A DNA stretch of 64,000 nt from contig CP066886.1 of NCBI GenBank assembly GCA_016745315.1, forward strand, positions 62,001 through 126,000, given 5' to 3'. How positions within the stretch are numbered: position 1 is the stretch's first letter; the number at the start of each line of letters is the position of its first letter. Origin of the DNA: Arthrospira sp. PCC 9108 (lineage in GTDB: Bacteria; Cyanobacteriota; Cyanobacteriia; Cyanobacteriales; Microcoleaceae). This document shows positions 8,783 to 16,957 of this stretch, piece by piece. Made by a program: the position numbers and the translations under genes. The notes below the pieces were generated by a model. That model did not search any database. It saw nothing but the letters and a program-made list of their open reading frames with translations, and had not been told where the DNA came from.

Positions 8783-10045
8783 TCAATTATTGGTTGGTTT
8801 ACTCTTGTCTGGTTTCAGCATAAAAGTAGCTACTATGGTGCCGATAATGGCTAATATTCCCATGGGATAAAAGGCATAAGTATAGCTACCAAACCAGTCG
8901 CGAATACTACCGGCTACCAAGGTTCCTAATAAAGCGCCTATACCGTAAGCGGTGAAGACAATACCGTAATTTTGGGCGTAGTCATCAGGGTTAAATAATC
9001 GCAGGGTGGTAGTAGGCGCAAGGGCTAACCAACCTCCTAAGCAAAACCAAAATAGACAGAAAGCAATTAAATAGGTAACTATCTGTCCGGACTGGGCATT
9101 AACCATTAAAATGCAGGCGATTAAAATCAGGGTATAAGAAGCGATCGCCACATACCGAGGAGGAAAGCGATCGCTTAACCAGCCAAACAGGGGACGACTC
9201 ACGCCATTAAACAAGGCAAAAAGGGAAACACTCCCCGCAGCCCATCTTGGGTCTATTTCAATAATTTCTTGCCCGACTGGGCTAGAAATACCAATGGCAC
9301 TCAATCCCACAAAAGCGCCAATAATATAACATATCCATAGCCCATAAAAAGAACGACTTTTCAGCATCTTAGGCGGGTAGACAACGGGGGTGGGAATGAC
9401 GGATGTTGTGGCTACTTTTTGAGTGGGTTGCCAATCTTGGGGGGGCAATTTCATTATATTAGCAATCGCCAAAATAATCACCATAAAAGCGATACCCAAA
9501 ACCCGCAAGGTTGGTCGGACGGTATAACTATCAATCAAGGCTTTAGCGAGGGGGGCGGTGATTAATGGAGACAAGCCAAAACCAATAATTGTCAGCCCGA
9601 CGGCTAATCCTTTTTTATCGGGAAACCAGCGGGCGGAAACGACCATGGGCACTCCGTAAGTAATGCCGACACCAGTCCCAGCAATCACGCCATAGGCGAT
9701 CGTCATGGTGATGATATTGTCAGCAAAACTAGACAGAATATAACCCAACCCAACAACAAACCCACCAACTGCTGTAATGGCGCGAGTCCCAAATTTAGGT
9801 ATATAAAAACCTGTAATTGGCATCATCAGGGCATAAAACACTAGCGCCACTGTATAGGGTAATAGGCTTTCGGTGGCGGTGAGGTTTAACTCATTTTCTA
9901 GGGGAGTCCTAAAAATACTCCAAGAGTAAACGGTCCCCAAACACAGTAAAACGGTGATTCCCAAAGGAATGAGTAGCCATCTTCCTTGGTCTGATGGTAG
10001 TCCTAACACCCGCAATTCTGAATCATTTTGATGGTCAGCTTTCAT
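8783..10045 (-). CDS. MFS transporter, OFA (oxalate/formate antiporter) family
   Basis: A 420-residue protein with about 12 transmembrane segments. The opening LCLGTVYSWSIFRTPLENEL is characteristic of the OFA subfamily, as are GTGVGITYGVPMVVSARWFPDKKGLAVGLTIIGFG in the first half and NGVSRPLFGWLSDRF in the second (the MFS loop motif). OFA members exchange small carboxylates such as oxalate/formate or pyruvate; the substrate here is not predictable. It is in the inner membrane. It lies in the same orientation as, and about 130 bases from, the Npt-like gene, but no operon is evident. Confidence 0.85.
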   Translation of the reverse strand: MKADHQNDSELRVLGLPSDQGRWLLIPLGITVLLCLGTVYSWSIFRTPLENELNLTATESLLPYTVALVFYALMMPITGFYIPKFGTRAITAVGGFVVGLGYILSSFADNIITMTIAYGVIAGTGVGITYGVPMVVSARWFPDKKGLAVGLTIIGFGLSPLITAPLAKALIDSYTVRPTLRVLGIAFMVIILAIANIMKLPPQDWQPTQKVATTSVIPTPVVYPPKMLKSRSFYGLWICYIIGAFVGLSAIGISSPVGQEIIEIDPRWAAGSVSLFALFNGVSRPLFGWLSDRFPPRYVAIASYTLILIACILMVNAQSGQIVTYLIAFCLFWFCLGGWLALAPTTTLRLFNPDDYAQNYGIVFTAYGIGALLGTLVAGSIRDWFGSYTYAFYPMGILAIIGTIVATFMLKPDKSKPTNN

Positions 10046-10111
10046 GAATTTAGGCCAAAATCCGTGCTAAATTTGCGCTAAACTTTTGCGATCGCAATGA
10101 TAAACCCTATC

Positions 10112-11785
10112 TCACTCAGCATCAACTGACAAAATGATACGGGACAGAAAACTATTGCCGCTTTTCAGGGATATAGTAATAATGCGACCATCAATGAGTC
10201 GAGTTTGACTAGGGGGCTGTCCCGTCCCTGGATTGACAGGATAAGCGGGAAAACAAGCCCCACTCAAACTTAAACGAATTTGGTGGGATTGAGGAATACA
10301 AATGCAGGTAGGCTGTAAATTAATTCGGATCGGGGTGGCTGGCTGATTAACTCTGACATAACCCTGAGTAAAATTCCACACACTCCCATCGGGTCGCACT
10401 TCTGACAAAATTGCACACAAGTCAAAACTAGGGCTATCAGCTTCACAGTAAACCTCAACAAATACATTTCCGACTAAATGCAAATCCTCATGTAAAGCAT
10501 CAGAAGTGTAGGTAAGTACATCAGCGCGACAGTCCAAAGCGCGACGATCAAAAGATCCAGGAGTTAATGTAGCATGACCCCCAAGGGCTGGGACTGGACG
10601 GAAAGGATCATGAACAAACACATCCACAGTATCGGGTAAAATGTGTTCGTCTTCTTCGTCTTCCTCGTCTTCTTCGGCAGCCATAGAAGCGATTATATCC
10701 TCTGGTAAAAGTAAACCAGAATCTGGTCGAATTGCGGCTAGACCTGTACTGGTGAGAAAATAAGATTGACTAGACCCTTGCGGCCATTGGTCAAACTCTC
10801 GCCAGCAATTATCCCCCATGGAAAACAGAGTGACAGGTTTTTCCTGCAAAAGTCCGGTATCAATACCTTTAAGAAAATGGTTAAACCAGCGGATCTGTAA
10901 CTCATCAATGGGATTAACCGCCTCTGGACCATAATCAACACCACCCACCTGTCGGCCCCAGGGTAAATGCGGCCAAGGTCCAATAATCAAATACTGAGGA
11001 GATGAACTACGATTAGCCATATCCCGATAGAAATTAACCGTCCCCCGCAGATAGGTGTCAAACCATCCGCCAATGTGCAGCATGGGTAAATCCAGATTAT
11101 CTGTGGAGGGGGAAAGATCCCGCCAATAGTCTCCCGGCTGATCCTGCTGTAGCCAATCATGATAGAAAGAATCAGCAGCCAGGTTTGTAAAGGTTTCAGG
11201 AGAGGCAGGAATTTCGCCGTATAAGGGCAGATGCCGGGAAAGATTATATAAACCCCTATAGGCTGGTTCATCCCGCCGCAAGCGCGCGGTTTCGGTGGCT
11301 AATTGAATTCCCCAAGCTAGGTTAACCTGCCAACAAAAAGCCCCCCCTTCATAAGCCCAATCCTGATACAGGTCACAGGCGACCATGGCGGGACAGAGGG
11401 TTTTAAGGGCCTGTGGGTAGCCACTGGCAGCATAAATTTGAGTCATCCCCTGATAGGAAAACCCATACATCCCCACATAGCCATTGCTATGGGGTAAATT
11501 AGCAGCCCAGTTGACGGTATCAACGCCATCTTCTAATTCATGGGCGAATAGTTGAAACACTCCCTCAGAGGTTCCCCTTCCGCGCACATCTTGAATTACT
11601 ACGATATAACCCTGTTGGGCGTACCATTGGGGATGGGCGTAAACTACGGTGGATGCGATCGCCCTTCCATAGGGTTGTCGCATTAATAATACCGGAAATT
11701 CCCCTGACTGTTCTGGGCGATAAATATCAGCATCCAAACGCACCCCATCTCTGGTTAGCATGGATGCTGTTTCTTGAACTATCAT
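10112..11785 (-). CDS. CocE/NonD family hydrolase (peptidase S15-like)
   Basis: A 557-residue protein. The N-terminal alpha/beta-hydrolase domain has the nucleophile elbow GFSYQG (residues about 108-113, Ser110), an oxyanion-side RGRGTSEG motif, and HIGGWFD, where the catalytic Asp is expected. The C-terminal part (from about 385, VFVHDPFRPVPALGGH) is the jelly-roll domain typical of X-Pro dipeptidyl-peptidase/cocaine-esterase relatives. An unusual acidic insert (EEDEEDEEDE, near 373-382) sits at the domain junction. There is no signal peptide. The substrate (ester, amide or X-Pro peptide) is unknown. It is upstream of the OFA transporter on the same strand. Confidence 0.85.
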   Translation of the reverse strand: MIVQETASMLTRDGVRLDADIYRPEQSGEFPVLLMRQPYGRAIASTVVYAHPQWYAQQGYIVVIQDVRGRGTSEGVFQLFAHELEDGVDTVNWAANLPHSNGYVGMYGFSYQGMTQIYAASGYPQALKTLCPAMVACDLYQDWAYEGGAFCWQVNLAWGIQLATETARLRRDEPAYRGLYNLSRHLPLYGEIPASPETFTNLAADSFYHDWLQQDQPGDYWRDLSPSTDNLDLPMLHIGGWFDTYLRGTVNFYRDMANRSSSPQYLIIGPWPHLPWGRQVGGVDYGPEAVNPIDELQIRWFNHFLKGIDTGLLQEKPVTLFSMGDNCWREFDQWPQGSSQSYFLTSTGLAAIRPDSGLLLPEDIIASMAAEEDEEDEEDEHILPDTVDVFVHDPFRPVPALGGHATLTPGSFDRRALDCRADVLTYTSDALHEDLHLVGNVFVEVYCEADSPSFDLCAILSEVRPDGSVWNFTQGYVRVNQPATPIRINLQPTCICIPQSHQIRLSLSGACFPAYPVNPGTGQPPSQTRLIDGRIITISLKSGNSFLSRIILSVDAE

Positions 11786-12236
11786 AGATCACAAGAACTC
11801 CATAGCAGAACCTGTGGGGTAAGGATGCCCAACACAATATGATTCACCCTATCACTAGGTGAGCAATCCTAAACCACCACATTATCAAAATTAATGAGTC
11901 CTTGATGAATTTTCCACTACCTCGAATCAGAACCCGTCGCGATCGCATTCCGTCGAGTTCAAATAGTGGAAAAGGTTGCCAACTGTCGGCATTATAGAGA
12001 AGCCCACAGTGGTGGACTAATACGGATTCCTAGCTAGGTTTTGATCGCCATCTATCTGGTAGGCGATCGATTATGACATTCTTGGCGAACCGCAGGCGGT
12101 GATCACTGATGCCAACCGAATTTTACTCCCGCCGCATTGTCTTGATTAAGCCATCCCAGAAACACCACTCGCGCCCATAGACAACCTGAGTCATGCTTCA
12201 CTGGTGATCAGCAAGACAGATGAGCCTGATATTTAT
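11786..12236. other. Intergenic region, no gene recognised
   Basis: About 450 bases between the CocE-type gene start and the end of cyAbrB. It contains HIP1-like GCGATCGC sites but no open frame with recognisable domain content or ribosome binding site. It may contain eroded coding sequence, but this could not be supported. Confidence 0.4.
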
Positions 12237-12653
12237 TTATTCTTCGTCATCTTCATCAACCATGCCCTTTGGTTCAACTTGAATCAGGTGAATATGTTTA
12301 GAACCCAGGCGAATTTCAAATTGATCACCGGGTTTCAAACCCATTTCCTGGGTATAGTTAGCACCAATTACCAAGGAGCCATTTTTATGAACGCAAGCGC
12401 GGTAACTAGCTTCCCGGCCACGTCCATCTTTAGAACGACCCGGATCTAAGGCAATTCCTTTAGCTGCCAGCAGTGCATCATAAAACTCGGTCATGTTCGC
12501 ACGAGTTTGGTTGTCTTTTGTGCGGGTGTAATAGCCACACTGCTTGGCTGTCTCACGACGAGAGTAGCTGGGTCCGAGTGATTTGACTTTTTGCAGTAAA
12601 GTCTTTCCGGTCATCGGTTCTTCAGGAAGTTTTTCTGCTGTAGTTTTTGCCAT
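12237..12653 (-). CDS. cyAbrB family transcriptional regulator
   Basis: A 138-residue protein of the cyanobacterial AbrB family. Its N-terminal conserved region has PMTGKTLLQKV, RRETAKQCGYYT and FYDALLAAKGI. The C-terminal AbrB-like DNA-binding domain is at about residues 85-128 (SLVIGANYTQEMGLKPGDQFEIRLGSKHIHLIQ), followed by an acidic tail. cyAbrB proteins are known global regulators of carbon/nitrogen balance, hydrogenase and stress genes. Cyanobacteria usually have two paralogs; which one this is was not determined. It is monocistronic, with a run of AT-rich sequence upstream. Confidence 0.9.
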   Translation of the reverse strand: MAKTTAEKLPEEPMTGKTLLQKVKSLGPSYSRRETAKQCGYYTRTKDNQTRANMTEFYDALLAAKGIALDPGRSKDGRGREASYRACVHKNGSLVIGANYTQEMGLKPGDQFEIRLGSKHIHLIQVEPKGMVDEDDEE

Positions 12654-13274
12654 TGATCTACTCCATTTCTAATTTAGTCAATCCTAACATATTTGTTGGA
12701 TATTTTATAGATCATATAACTTAAATGTCGCTGAGGAGTAATTTTTTTTATGGGAACTCCTGACATAGACTTGCTGACTGCGATCAAATCAGAACCACTG
12801 GACTGAAAATGCCCAGGAAATGGACAAAGCAAATTCCCCAATCTTTCCTTTTCCCTGGGGAAGCCATCTATGACAGAACCTAAGTAGATTTGACTGCTAA
12901 GATCCCGACAACCAATAAATATGGTCCCCCCCATCAAGGCAAAATATATTAGTTTTAAATAATACAGTTACCGTGGGTCTGATAACAGTGGAGACAAACC
13001 ATGACGAGATTTGACATAAACTAGACCAAAACCTATCTGAAAAACGCCATATCCGGTGGTTGTGAGTATCCCCGACTCGGACAATTAAGCGATCGCCAAT
13101 GGGGGGATGTATAACCTAACCTAATAGCGGATAACAGCGATTTGAGGGGATAGGGTATCATAGACAGGCTGAGGAGATCAACAGCTTTGACGGTCTCCCC
13201 CTCCAGCTACCCAGAGACATCTGTTGGCAGTGAGCAAATGCTATAGCTTAAAAGGCGATCGCACCAACCCGAAA
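12654..13274. other. Intergenic region, no supported gene
   Basis: About 620 bases upstream of cyAbrB and downstream of selO. A minus-strand open frame of 87 codons (12674-12937) has no recognisable domain, no ribosome binding site and an unusual composition, so it is not called. The region probably carries the cyAbrB promoter and 5' leader. Confidence 0.4.
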
Positions 13275-14240
13275 TTATTCTGATCTGATCTGATTGAGTA
13301 ATTGATAAAACGCCTCCCAATCATCAGCGGCCGCAATGGGTTCCCAAACCGCCTCAATAGCTGGTCTGAGCAAAATCGTAGTCGGGTTATATTGTTTGAG
13401 GGTCTGTTTCATTTGTTCCATTTCGGCCCTCGACTTTGACTGCAAATGGTGATAGTACAGATGTCGCCAGGGGACTAAGTGTTTAAGATCTCCTATATCC
13501 TTGAGAATCTCGGTTTCATCATCTCGCCAGAGGGGAGTAAAGCCTTCCCTGAGTTGGGAGAAGAAGTCATGATATCCCACTGTATTGTCTTTGAGCAAAT
13601 CAATAGTCAACTTAATCAATTCTTCGGGTTCAGAGACCTGTGCTTCTGGAAAGCCCAATTTTTTTAAGATCAATTGCTGGTAAGCCTGACCATAGTAGTC
13701 AAAGAAATTGTCTAAAGCCTGTTTGAGGCTATCTGAGTCTGCCACCATTGATAGAGGTTTTTGCAACAACTCGAGATTACCCCGACAAATCAAAGGCTGA
13801 TTACCATAACAGTAAAGCCTACCATAGTCAAAATAGGCAGCGGTGAAACTCCGATCATAAGTCGGCATAAATGCGTAGGGACCATAATCAAAACTCTCCC
13901 CTGTAATCGACATATTATCGGTATTTAAGACACCATGACAAAACCCAGCAGCCATCCACTGAGCGGCTAAAGTGGCTACCCGTTGCACCAATTCCCCATA
14001 AAAAGCGACGAAGCGATCGCCAGAGTCTAATAAATGGGGGTAATAAATCTCAACCACATGATCTAAGAGTTTTTTGATCAGATCTGGGCGACCAAAATAG
14101 TGCAATCGTTCAAAAGTTCCGAACCGAATATGCGATCGACTCATTCGCACCATTACCGAAGACCGGGTAGGGGAAGGTTCATCCCCCCGCCATAACTTTT
14201 CTCCGGTTTCAATTAAACTTAAACATCGAGAAGTCCTCAC
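13275..14240 (-). CDS. selO: SelO/YdiU family protein (pseudokinase-fold AMPylase), C-terminal part of a frameshifted gene
   Basis: A 321-residue frame that continues the SelO (UPF0061) fold begun in 14267-14677: RTSRCLSLIETGE, SHIRFGTFERLHYFGR, GFCHGVLNTDNMSITG (the family's catalytic Asn-Asp region) and DYGPYAFMPTYD (metal-binding Asp). SelO transfers AMP to protein Ser/Thr/Tyr residues and is linked to redox stress in E. coli. The nominal start is a GTG inside conserved sequence, so this is not an independent gene. Adding one G to the run at 14284-14288 joins both parts seamlessly (KGGVREVLAAEALHRQGVR). Confidence 0.85.
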   Translation of the reverse strand: MRTSRCLSLIETGEKLWRGDEPSPTRSSVMVRMSRSHIRFGTFERLHYFGRPDLIKKLLDHVVEIYYPHLLDSGDRFVAFYGELVQRVATLAAQWMAAGFCHGVLNTDNMSITGESFDYGPYAFMPTYDRSFTAAYFDYGRLYCYGNQPLICRGNLELLQKPLSMVADSDSLKQALDNFFDYYGQAYQQLILKKLGFPEAQVSEPEELIKLTIDLLKDNTVGYHDFFSQLREGFTPLWRDDETEILKDIGDLKHLVPWRHLYYHHLQSKSRAEMEQMKQTLKQYNPTTILLRPAIEAVWEPIAAADDWEAFYQLLNQIRSE

Positions 14241-14266
14241 CCCTTGTCTATGGAGTGCTTCTGCTG

Positions 14267-14677
14267 CTAATACTTCCCGGACTCCCCCTTTAAAGTCAGG
14301 CGGCCATCGGCATGGCGAGAGTAGGGAGTTGTACCCGATCCTTTAGTACCAAAATCATACAATTCTCCATCTATTCCGCGCACCTGTCCATAGAGAAACC
14401 CACGACCATCTCCCAAACCGGGATTATATTCTCCAAACTGATAGCCGTGGTAACGCATCGCCAAAAACCGCGTCACACTTTCAAATTTACCAAAAGCCTC
14501 TATAAAATCGAGATCTTGGGTTTCTTGTGGGTCAATTCCCAATTTGAGCAGCAATTCATCATTACGGAAACGCAAAATATGCAGCGGGAAGGAGGCGGCC
14601 GCTACGACATCATAATAATCATCCCCCAAGCTCTCAAAAGCGGGTTCATATTCGAGAAACAGAAAAGGATTGGACAT
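14267..14677 (-). CDS. selO: SelO/YdiU family protein, N-terminal part of a frameshifted gene
   Basis: A 136-residue N-terminal fragment with classic SelO features: NDELLLKLGID, RYHGYQFGEYNPGLGDGRG (nucleotide-binding loop) and DGELYDFGTKGSGTTPYSR. It ends at a premature stop a few codons after RLTLKGE. The break is at five G (14284-14288 on the plus strand as C); six would restore the family sequence and the frame of 13275-14240. The intact product would be about 475 residues, within the normal range for SelO. Function is lost if the frameshift is real. Confidence 0.85.
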   Translation of the reverse strand: MSNPFLFLEYEPAFESLGDDYYDVVAAASFPLHILRFRNDELLLKLGIDPQETQDLDFIEAFGKFESVTRFLAMRYHGYQFGEYNPGLGDGRGFLYGQVRGIDGELYDFGTKGSGTTPYSRHADGRLTLKGESGKY

Positions 14678-14793
14678 GAAGGCTAAAATTCCAATTCTCG
14701 ATTATTTTATAGGTAAAAATTGGAATTGACAACCCCTTATCCGATCGCATAATCGCCCATCGCCAATTTTCCAGCCTGATAGCTATTTGGGGA

Positions 14794-15645
14794 TTAATCA
14801 GTAATTATCGCGGGTAAGACGGGGTAAGGAATGCCTAACTCCCCAAAAGTCTTTTTAGCGCGGCGAATTAGGTCAGTTTTAAAAATAAACTCATCCCTAA
14901 CATCCATGGGATAGCATCTCAGCTTCACCAAAGTTCCCCAAGGCTTCTCATTTACCACCACCACAATGGGGAGGTTAAGTTGTGTATATTTGCTGGTCTG
15001 AGCCACTCTATATAGTATAGGGATAATGCGATCGATATCGGCATCATGGGCAAAATAAAAATCAACCGCCGTCTGTGCTTCTACTTCACCCTTATTAGCA
15101 TTGATGATCGGCTCTGTCCACATTTTATTATGGGGAATGGTGACAATATCATCATCAGGGCTTTGCAGTTGGATCGCACGGAGTCCATAGCTGATGATTT
15201 CCCCATACTGACCATCAATAGTGACGCGATCGCCGACTTGATAAGGTCTTTCAAATAAAGCAATCATCCCAGAGATCACCGAACTGGCATAATCTTTAAA
15301 GGCAAAACCCACCGCCACCGCAGCCGTCCCAGTTATCGCCAACAGATTAGTCGAGGATAGGTCCAGAAACAAATTAATCAAGATCACCCCCGCCAACCCA
15401 AAAATAAAGGCTCGCCAGAAGGGTACAGACTCTTTGATCAATAAACGAAACCGCAGCGGGACCTGTTCGGAAAACCAGTAAAGAGACTTTTCGGTAACGA
15501 TAACACCGCCATAGGTCAGCATAAAAATCACCACCCCCAAGACAATTTTCCCAAAGGTGATATCCGCCCAAATTTGATTAGGGTTAGTCGTCGCTTCCCC
15601 GTTGGTTTCAGCCAATAACTGATATAGCCAAATGTCGATTAACAT
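14794..15645 (-). CDS. MscS-family mechanosensitive ion channel
   Basis: A 283-residue protein. It has about three hydrophobic helices (near residues 30-50, 77-95 and 98-125), the last followed by the Gly/Ala-rich pore-type stretch (LLAITGTAAVAVGFAFKDYASSVISG). Then come the beta domain (FERPYQVGDRVTIDGQYGEIISYGLRAIQLQSPDDDIVTIPHNKMW) and the C-terminal alpha/beta domain. MscS channels release solutes on hypo-osmotic shock from the inner membrane. The gene starts only two bases after the stop of the upstream unknown gene, so the two are probably translationally coupled. Confidence 0.9.
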   Translation of the reverse strand: MLIDIWLYQLLAETNGEATTNPNQIWADITFGKIVLGVVIFMLTYGGVIVTEKSLYWFSEQVPLRFRLLIKESVPFWRAFIFGLAGVILINLFLDLSSTNLLAITGTAAVAVGFAFKDYASSVISGMIALFERPYQVGDRVTIDGQYGEIISYGLRAIQLQSPDDDIVTIPHNKMWTEPIINANKGEVEAQTAVDFYFAHDADIDRIIPILYRVAQTSKYTQLNLPIVVVVNEKPWGTLVKLRCYPMDVRDEFIFKTDLIRRAKKTFGELGIPYPVLPAIITD

Positions 15646-15647
15646 TT

Positions 15648-16856
15648 CTAATCCTCACCCACCATAAATTTATTGTTATCGAGATATCGCTTGAGACGAG
15701 GGTAGTAAATACCATTGATCGTAAACCGTGGCGCTGCACCACTGTTTCCCGGACGGCGGACAATTAAGCCATCACGGATGAGTTTCTGAACCTGAGTTTG
15801 AGTTGCACTCTCTCCCTCCCCTAAAGTCATACACAAGTGAGGCAAAGAGATGGAACCATGTAATATTAAGGAAAACAGCAAAAAGCGATCGCTTTTAGTC
15901 AAACTGGGCAATTCTGGTATACTAGGGCGATCGACCAACCAAGGTTGATCAGGATTTTCTCCGGTCTGGTTTTCCCCTTCTTCCTCCTCTTCCTCTTCTG
16001 GCGGCGGGGAAATACCCAAAGAATTTAGCCAAGCGTCAGCAGCGATCGCACGATTACCCTCAGACACATCTTCTAGCTGCTCAAAATATCGTTTTTCCTC
16101 ACTACAACACCAGTTGTCATCTGGTTTTTCCTCCTCACCCTCGGATTTTTCACCCCATTGTAGATCTACAGTTTCCCATACCGGAGTTAACCATTCCTTG
16201 AGTTCGATCGCACTGAGAGGCGGAATTGATGTTTTCACACCCACCAAATTTCCCAGTTGACAAACTCGATCTAAATATAGCCAACTCCAATGGTTACAAC
16301 CAATCAGCCAAAACCGTGAGCGATCGCTAAAAATCGCATCTGCTAACCTTTCAATTCCCAGCAAACCATCGACACACCGCAAAAAACACCAACTCAAATC
16401 AGGAATTACCACCAGCGATCGCTCTTCCTGAGTCGGTTGTAAAATACTCTCTTCTAGTTGTGATATAATAATAGTATGGTTTCCCGGTCGCTCTGACCAA
16501 GGCAGCCATTGGCGAGTCAAACCATCCATTGGTTCTGAGGAACTCAAAGTATCCCAAAACACAGTAGATATAGCCTCTACCGGACTAGCCAAAACCACCA
16601 TAGCATTATCACATTCTGCCCCCTCAGACCAGGAATTAATCGCTTGCGACAATTGTGCGCGCAATAACTCTTGGTGAGGTGATGGTGTCTTTAAATCAGC
16701 CACAGCTTGTTTGAGGCGCAGTAAATTCTGGGGTGGAATTGGGTCAAGTTCTATTCCCTTAAATTTGTCCCCCAACTCATCAGCCTGGGCTTTAATTTTT
16801 TGATGTGCGCTGGGAAACCAAGCCCCAAACTGTTGAAAAATTTGAGCGATCGCCAT
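15648..16856 (-). CDS. Conserved protein of unknown function with a C-terminal winged-helix-like region
   Basis: About 402 residues from the ATG at 16856 (MAIAQIFQQF); the longer TTG-initiated frame to 16928 is less likely. No family was recognised with confidence. The middle resembles a P-loop-less nucleotidyl or STAND-like core (VVIPDLSWCFLRCVDGLLGIERLADAIF, FWLIGCNHWSWLYLD). An acidic low-complexity linker (seven consecutive Glu) precedes a C-terminal stretch reminiscent of a winged helix (ILHGSISLPHLCMTLGE...TQVQKLIRDGLIVRR). It is tightly coupled to mscS (2-base gap), suggesting a shared role at the membrane or in osmotic response. This is inference only. Confidence 0.6.
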   Translation of the reverse strand: MAIAQIFQQFGAWFPSAHQKIKAQADELGDKFKGIELDPIPPQNLLRLKQAVADLKTPSPHQELLRAQLSQAINSWSEGAECDNAMVVLASPVEAISTVFWDTLSSSEPMDGLTRQWLPWSERPGNHTIIISQLEESILQPTQEERSLVVIPDLSWCFLRCVDGLLGIERLADAIFSDRSRFWLIGCNHWSWLYLDRVCQLGNLVGVKTSIPPLSAIELKEWLTPVWETVDLQWGEKSEGEEEKPDDNWCCSEEKRYFEQLEDVSEGNRAIAADAWLNSLGISPPPEEEEEEEGENQTGENPDQPWLVDRPSIPELPSLTKSDRFLLFSLILHGSISLPHLCMTLGEGESATQTQVQKLIRDGLIVRRPGNSGAAPRFTINGIYYPRLKRYLDNNKFMVGED

Positions 16857-16957
16857 TGGGAGTAGTTTAGTAAATCGGGAATTGACTAACAGACAAGGAA
16901 AAGACAATTGACAATCATCAATCATCAATTGTCCCTCCCCAAATTTTCCATTAATTC

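Noticed and set aside
12674..12937. 87-codon minus-strand frame
   Set aside because: No ribosome binding site, family or conserved motif was recognised. Likely random.
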